From positions 2,480,001 through 2,544,000 of the forward strand of contig NZ_CP020562.1 of assembly GCF_002082565.1 (NCBI RefSeq): a stretch of 64,000 nucleotides of DNA. The letters run 5' to 3'. The DNA is from Halomonas sp. GT. GTDB lineage: Bacteria > Pseudomonadota > Gammaproteobacteria > Pseudomonadales > Halomonadaceae. The translations under genes were made by a program, and so were the position numbers. The notes under the pieces are model-generated. The model had not been told where the DNA came from. It saw only the letters and a program-made list of their open reading frames with translations, and searched no databases. Position 1 is the stretch's first letter; every line of letters starts with the position of its first letter. Positions 60,668-64,000 of this stretch are shown in pieces.

Positions 60668-62362
60668 CTACTCCTGTTCTGCCGCCCAAAACGCCTCAAT
60701 TAGGCCACGACTGGAAGCATCCATCCGGGAAATATCACCGCCTCCATCAATAATCGCCTGGGTGTCGGTGGCAATTTTCTTACCTAGCTCAACGCCCCAC
60801 TGATCAAACGGATTAATATCCCAAATGACGGCCTGTACAAACACTTTGTGCTCATACAGGGCGATCAGTGCCCCCAACGTAAAGGGTGTTAGCTTATCCA
60901 ACAGAACCGTTGTAGAGGGCTGGTTTCCTCGATAGCGCTTGTGCTCTGGGCGGGGGCCTTCATCCTCTAGGGCGTCATCTCCCAGCATTAACACTCGTGA
61001 CTGAGCAAAGCAATTTGCCAGCGCTAAACGGTGCTGTGCTTTTAAATGGCGACGTGTATCTGGGTCTTCCACCTCATCGTAGCGCTTCAGCGGTGCTATA
61101 AAATCACACACGACCGGCTGGGTGCCCTGGTGAAGCAGCTGATAGAAGGCGTGCTGAGCGTTGGGACCGAGTTGCCCCCACAGCACTGGACACGTTGAAT
61201 AATTCACCGCCTGGCCTTGGCGAGTCACCGACTTACCATTGGACTCCATCTCAAGCTGTTCAAGATAAGCGGCAAAGTACTCTAAGCGCCCATCATAGGG
61301 CAGTATGGAATGGGCACGAATATCCAGGAAATTGACGTTCCAGATACCAGCTAACCCCAGCAGTACTGGCAGGTTTTCTTCCATCGGTGCATCACGGAAG
61401 TGACAGTCCATTGCATGGGCACCCGCCAACAGTTCGCGGAAGTTATCCATACCTACAACGAGCGCAATCGGTAGGCCAATGGTGCCCCACAAGGAGTAAC
61501 GCCCGCCGACCCAGTCCCAGAACATCAGTTGATGATCTGAGGAAATACCCCACTCACTCATCTTTTCAGGGCTCGCCGACACGCCAATGAAGTGCTGGCG
61601 AACAATTAACTCTGCGCTTAATGGTGCGGCATTGGGGAGATCGCCATGCTCAGAGAGCTTTCCTAACAACCAGTCTTTGGCCGTATTAGCATTGGAAAGC
61701 GTGTCGATAGTGGTAAACGACTTGGACGATAAAACGAACAGGGTTGTTTCAGGATTAAAGCGACTTAAATAATCCGCAAGCTGGGAGCCATCCATGGTCG
61801 ACGCAAAGTGCACGTCCAATGGATGCCCCTCTTTTGGACGATAATCTGCCAGCGCATGGGTGACCATTAACGGACCAAGATCCGAACCGCCGACACCTAA
61901 ATTCACCACATGACGGATTGGCTTTCCAGTTGCACCACGCCACTGCCCCGCCTGCAAGCGCTGAACCAAGCGCTCCATTTGGGCAAGGCTGTCATGCACA
62001 GCGGCCACCACATCTTCCCCTTCTACTTCAAGCGTGGCATCAGCAGGTAACCGTAAAGCGGTATGGAGTGCGGGGCGATTTTCACTGACGTTGACACGCT
62101 TCCCACTTAGCAACGCATCAATCGCCCCAGGCATTCCTGCTTCATGCGCCAGCGCCAGCAAGTGTTCAAGGGTGTCATCATCCCAACGCTGTTTAGATAA
62201 ATCCAAGGTTAAACCTGCCACTTGGCGCGTAAAGTTCAGCCAGCGACTACCATCATCACCGAATAAGTTTTTTAAGTGCATGTGTTGTAGCGTGTCAGCA
62301 TGATGCTTCAACGTTTGCCATGCGGGTAGTGTATCGGGAGTCGTGCGTGTTGCTGAAGCCAT
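60668..62362 (-). CDS. pgi: Glucose-6-phosphate isomerase
   Basis: Cytosolic interconversion of glucose 6-phosphate and fructose 6-phosphate. The 564 residues contain both PGI signatures: substrate loop VNLGVGGSDLGPLMVT near 149-164 with SSKSFTTIDT near 212-221, and GRYSLWGTIGLP near 281-292. The C-terminal FDQWGVELGK near 520-529 holds the catalytic region. A clear sigma-70-like promoter lies upstream. Divergent from cmoA, whose upstream region overlaps the pgi promoter. Confidence 0.98.
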   Translation of the reverse strand: MASATRTTPDTLPAWQTLKHHADTLQHMHLKNLFGDDGSRWLNFTRQVAGLTLDLSKQRWDDDTLEHLLALAHEAGMPGAIDALLSGKRVNVSENRPALHTALRLPADATLEVEGEDVVAAVHDSLAQMERLVQRLQAGQWRGATGKPIRHVVNLGVGGSDLGPLMVTHALADYRPKEGHPLDVHFASTMDGSQLADYLSRFNPETTLFVLSSKSFTTIDTLSNANTAKDWLLGKLSEHGDLPNAAPLSAELIVRQHFIGVSASPEKMSEWGISSDHQLMFWDWVGGRYSLWGTIGLPIALVVGMDNFRELLAGAHAMDCHFRDAPMEENLPVLLGLAGIWNVNFLDIRAHSILPYDGRLEYFAAYLEQLEMESNGKSVTRQGQAVNYSTCPVLWGQLGPNAQHAFYQLLHQGTQPVVCDFIAPLKRYDEVEDPDTRRHLKAQHRLALANCFAQSRVLMLGDDALEDEGPRPEHKRYRGNQPSTTVLLDKLTPFTLGALIALYEHKVFVQAVIWDINPFDQWGVELGKKIATDTQAIIDGGGDISRMDASSRGLIEAFWAAEQE

Positions 62363-62402
62363 ATGCCCTCTCCTGTGGCGTCATTCCATGCAGCAGGAAT
62401 CT

Positions 62403-62432
62403 GTTATAAACAGGTCTGTTCTGGTGTATCAA
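62403..62432 (-). promoter_or_regulatory. Predicted sigma-70 promoter of pgi
   Basis: On the minus strand TTGATA (62432-62427), an 18-base spacer, and TATAAC (62408-62403); each hexamer matches consensus at 5 of 6 places. The minus-10 is 40 bases before the pgi ATG. Confidence 0.7.
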
Positions 62433-62476
62433 GGGCGCGTAAACTACGCAGCCTCATTAATAATCCTGGCTTGCCC

Positions 62477-63220
62477 ATGAGTGATGCATCTTACCGCGAC
62501 GCTATCTTTTCAACACCCTTAGATAAGGTGGCAAGGTTCTCCTTCGACGAACAGGTCGTTGCGTGTTTCCCTGATATGATCCGCCGTTCGGTGCCCGGTT
62601 ACGGGCAAATCCTCGGCATGTTGAGCTTAATTGCCCAACGCCATTTGCGCCATGGCGCTCACGTATACGACTTAGGTTGCTCGCTGGGCGCATCTGGCCT
62701 AGCGCTGGCGGGCGCACTCCCCGCCGATGCCTTTCGCTATACTGGCGTGGATCTTTCACCCGCCATGGTGGCTAGGGCTAAGCAAACCTTTTTGGAAGAG
62801 TGCCCAGATCATGCCATGCAGATCGAGGAGGCCGACATACGCACCCTTGAGTATGCACCTTCCGGCATGATCATTCTCAACTTTACACTGCAGTTTCTCC
62901 CCCCCGCCGATCGCGATGCGCTGCTGAAGCGGCTTTACGATGCCCTTGAACCGGGCGGCGTACTGATTTTATCGGAGAAAACCATCGATGCCGATGAACG
63001 GGATAACGCGTGGCGGGTTGAGCGCTACCATGACTTCAAGCGCGCCAATGGCTACAGCGATATGGAAATCAGCCAAAAGCGCACTGCGCTGGAAAACGTA
63101 CTGATTCCCGACACGCTTGATGCCTTACATGGCCGCTTAGCCCTAGCGGGCTTTCCTCGCTCAATGACCTGGTTCCAGTACTTGAACTTTACCTCGCTGA
63201 TCGCCTTCAAGGAGGATTAA
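62477..63220 (+). CDS. cmoA: Carboxy-S-adenosyl-L-methionine synthase
   Basis: Makes carboxy-SAM from SAM and prephenate, the carboxymethyl donor for wobble uridine cmo5U34. The 247-residue form starts MSDASYRDAIFSTPLD at ATG 62477, as in the family; the frame reaching 62363 overlaps the pgi promoter and is rejected. SAM-binding motif VYDLGCSLGASGLALAG near 60-76, then GVDLSPAMVARA near 89-100. The ribosome site is weak. cmoB follows at once and its AAGGAGG lies inside the cmoA end, so both are co-expressed. Confidence 0.97.
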   Translation: MSDASYRDAIFSTPLDKVARFSFDEQVVACFPDMIRRSVPGYGQILGMLSLIAQRHLRHGAHVYDLGCSLGASGLALAGALPADAFRYTGVDLSPAMVARAKQTFLEECPDHAMQIEEADIRTLEYAPSGMIILNFTLQFLPPADRDALLKRLYDALEPGGVLILSEKTIDADERDNAWRVERYHDFKRANGYSDMEISQKRTALENVLIPDTLDALHGRLALAGFPRSMTWFQYLNFTSLIAFKED

Positions 63221-63221
63221 G

Positions 63222-64000
63222 GTGCCGCTGTTACCCGATGATCACCGCGCGCTTTATCAGGCATTTTTAGATCAAGCCAGCCAAGATGCCACACTGACAC
63301 CCTGGCTTGCCAAGCTGCCAGAACAGCTGGCCAATGGATTAGATCGCCAGCGCCATGGCGACCTTTCCGCCTGGGAGAAGGCGGTTGCCAAATTACCTGC
63401 TTTGCCCGAAGATCGCCACGTCGATCTTACCAGCGATACAGTGAGCGTTGATGTCGCTTTGAGCGATAGCCAAAAGCGCCAGTGTTTTAACCTGCTGCGC
63501 AAACTGTCGCCCTGGCGTAAAGGTCCCTTTCGGTTAGGCGGTATTGATATTGACACCGAATGGCGTTCTGACTGGAAATGGCAAAGAGTCGCTCCGTATC
63601 TTGCGCCGCTAAAGTACCGTAAGGTATTGGATGTTGGCGGTGGCAGCGGCTACCACGCTTGGCGCATGGCCGGAGAAGGCGCAGCCTTTGTACTTGTCAT
63701 TGATCCTTCACCACGTTTTTATTGGCAGTTTCAGGCGGTGCGCCACTTCGTTGGCAATGCCGACGGCGGCCGCACGCAGTTTCTACCGATAGGTATTGAA
63801 GATGTGCCTGAAAAGCTGGGATTTTTCGATACAGTATTTTCTATGGGCGTGCTCTACCACCGTCCTTCGCCACTCGAGCATTTACAGCAGCTAAAAGAGG
63901 CATTAGCCCCCGGTGGCGAGCTGGTGCTAGAAACATTGGTCGTTGAAGGCGATGAACAAACGGTATTTGTACCCGGTGAACGCTACGCCGCGATGCCTAA
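63222..64000 (+). CDS. cmoB: tRNA U34 carboxymethyltransferase, N-terminal part (cut by window edge)
   Basis: Transfers the carboxymethyl group from carboxy-SAM to hydroxyuridine 34 in tRNA, paired with CmoA. The frame starts at GTG 63222, 6 bases after a perfect AAGGAGG, and runs 259 codons to the edge; the full protein is usually about 320 residues. Visible are the N-terminal helical domain, WRSDWKWQRV, the SAM motif VLDVGGGSGYHAWRM, FYWQFQAVRHFVG, SMGVLYHRPSPLEHL and LVLETLVVEG. All agree with CmoB. Confidence 0.95.
   Translation, partial: MPLLPDDHRALYQAFLDQASQDATLTPWLAKLPEQLANGLDRQRHGDLSAWEKAVAKLPALPEDRHVDLTSDTVSVDVALSDSQKRQCFNLLRKLSPWRKGPFRLGGIDIDTEWRSDWKWQRVAPYLAPLKYRKVLDVGGGSGYHAWRMAGEGAAFVLVIDPSPRFYWQFQAVRHFVGNADGGRTQFLPIGIEDVPEKLGFFDTVFSMGVLYHRPSPLEHLQQLKEALAPGGELVLETLVVEGDEQTVFVPGERYAAMP

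Overview
The window looks like a piece of chromosome from a moderately halophilic gammaproteobacterium of the Halomonas/Vreelandella type. I infer this from the gene orders (yhdP-rng-maf-mreDCB, nnr-tsaE-amiB-mutL-miaA-hfq-hflX-hflKC, hisZ-purA, orn/rsgA/rhdA/psd, epmA-efp-epmB), the moderate GC content, the abundance of Asp and Glu in secreted and cytosolic proteins, and a complete Mrp-type Na+/H+ antiporter operon. No database search was possible, so the genus is inference. Coding density is very high. No stretch longer than about 230 bases lacks a gene. I see no tRNA, rRNA, CRISPR array, insertion sequence, prophage or integrase.

Layout. 1-5736 (minus): yhdP (cut by the left edge), rng, maf and mreD-mreC-mreB for envelope, RNA processing and cell shape. 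5966-9236 (plus): gatCAB, with a strong terminator. 9306-13361 (minus): sixA-gpsA, htpG with a near-consensus heat-shock promoter, and a small DUF1232 membrane protein. 13489-16522: slt, a LysE-family exporter and a cold-shock-domain gene. 16533-21510 (minus): an acidic repeat lipoprotein, a YegS-type lipid kinase, pepN and yajQ. 21725-22403: cobO with a tandem repeat and a bidirectional terminator. 22482-24970 (minus): hisZ-purA. 25068-35666 (minus): a long tightly packed superoperon nnr-tsaE-amiB-mutL-miaA-hfq-hflX-hflK-hflC ending at a strong terminator. 35762-40392: queG, orn, rsgA, rhdA, psd. 40410-43216: the EF-P module epmA, efp, epmB. 43314-45923 (minus): leuA and a NaChBac-like voltage-gated cation channel. 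46083-51926 (plus): mrpACDEFG, with A and B fused. 52070-52903: a lipoprotein of unknown role. 52953-60528 (minus): serB, parC, a chemoreceptor and parE. 60668-62362: pgi. 62477-64000 (plus): cmoA and the start of cmoB, cut by the right edge.

How the genes work together. Most of the window is housekeeping. Two themes stand out. The first is sodium and envelope physiology: a voltage-gated channel that probably admits Na+ is divergent from the Mrp antiporter that expels Na+, which could form a Na+ circuit for pH homeostasis and motility. The second is translation quality and tRNA modification: GatCAB, EF-P with its two lysylation enzymes, MiaA, TsaE, QueG, CmoA/CmoB and RsgA. A chemoreceptor with a sigma-28-type promoter sits between parE and parC.

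I did not find a clear undescribed multi-gene system such as a defence island or a biosynthetic cluster. The best leads are the channel/Mrp pair, two uncharacterised lipoproteins, the terminator in the parC leader, and several well-formed regulatory sites. Several genes appear to start at GTG or TTG (mutL, hflX, nnr, yegS, psd, epmB, cmoB).
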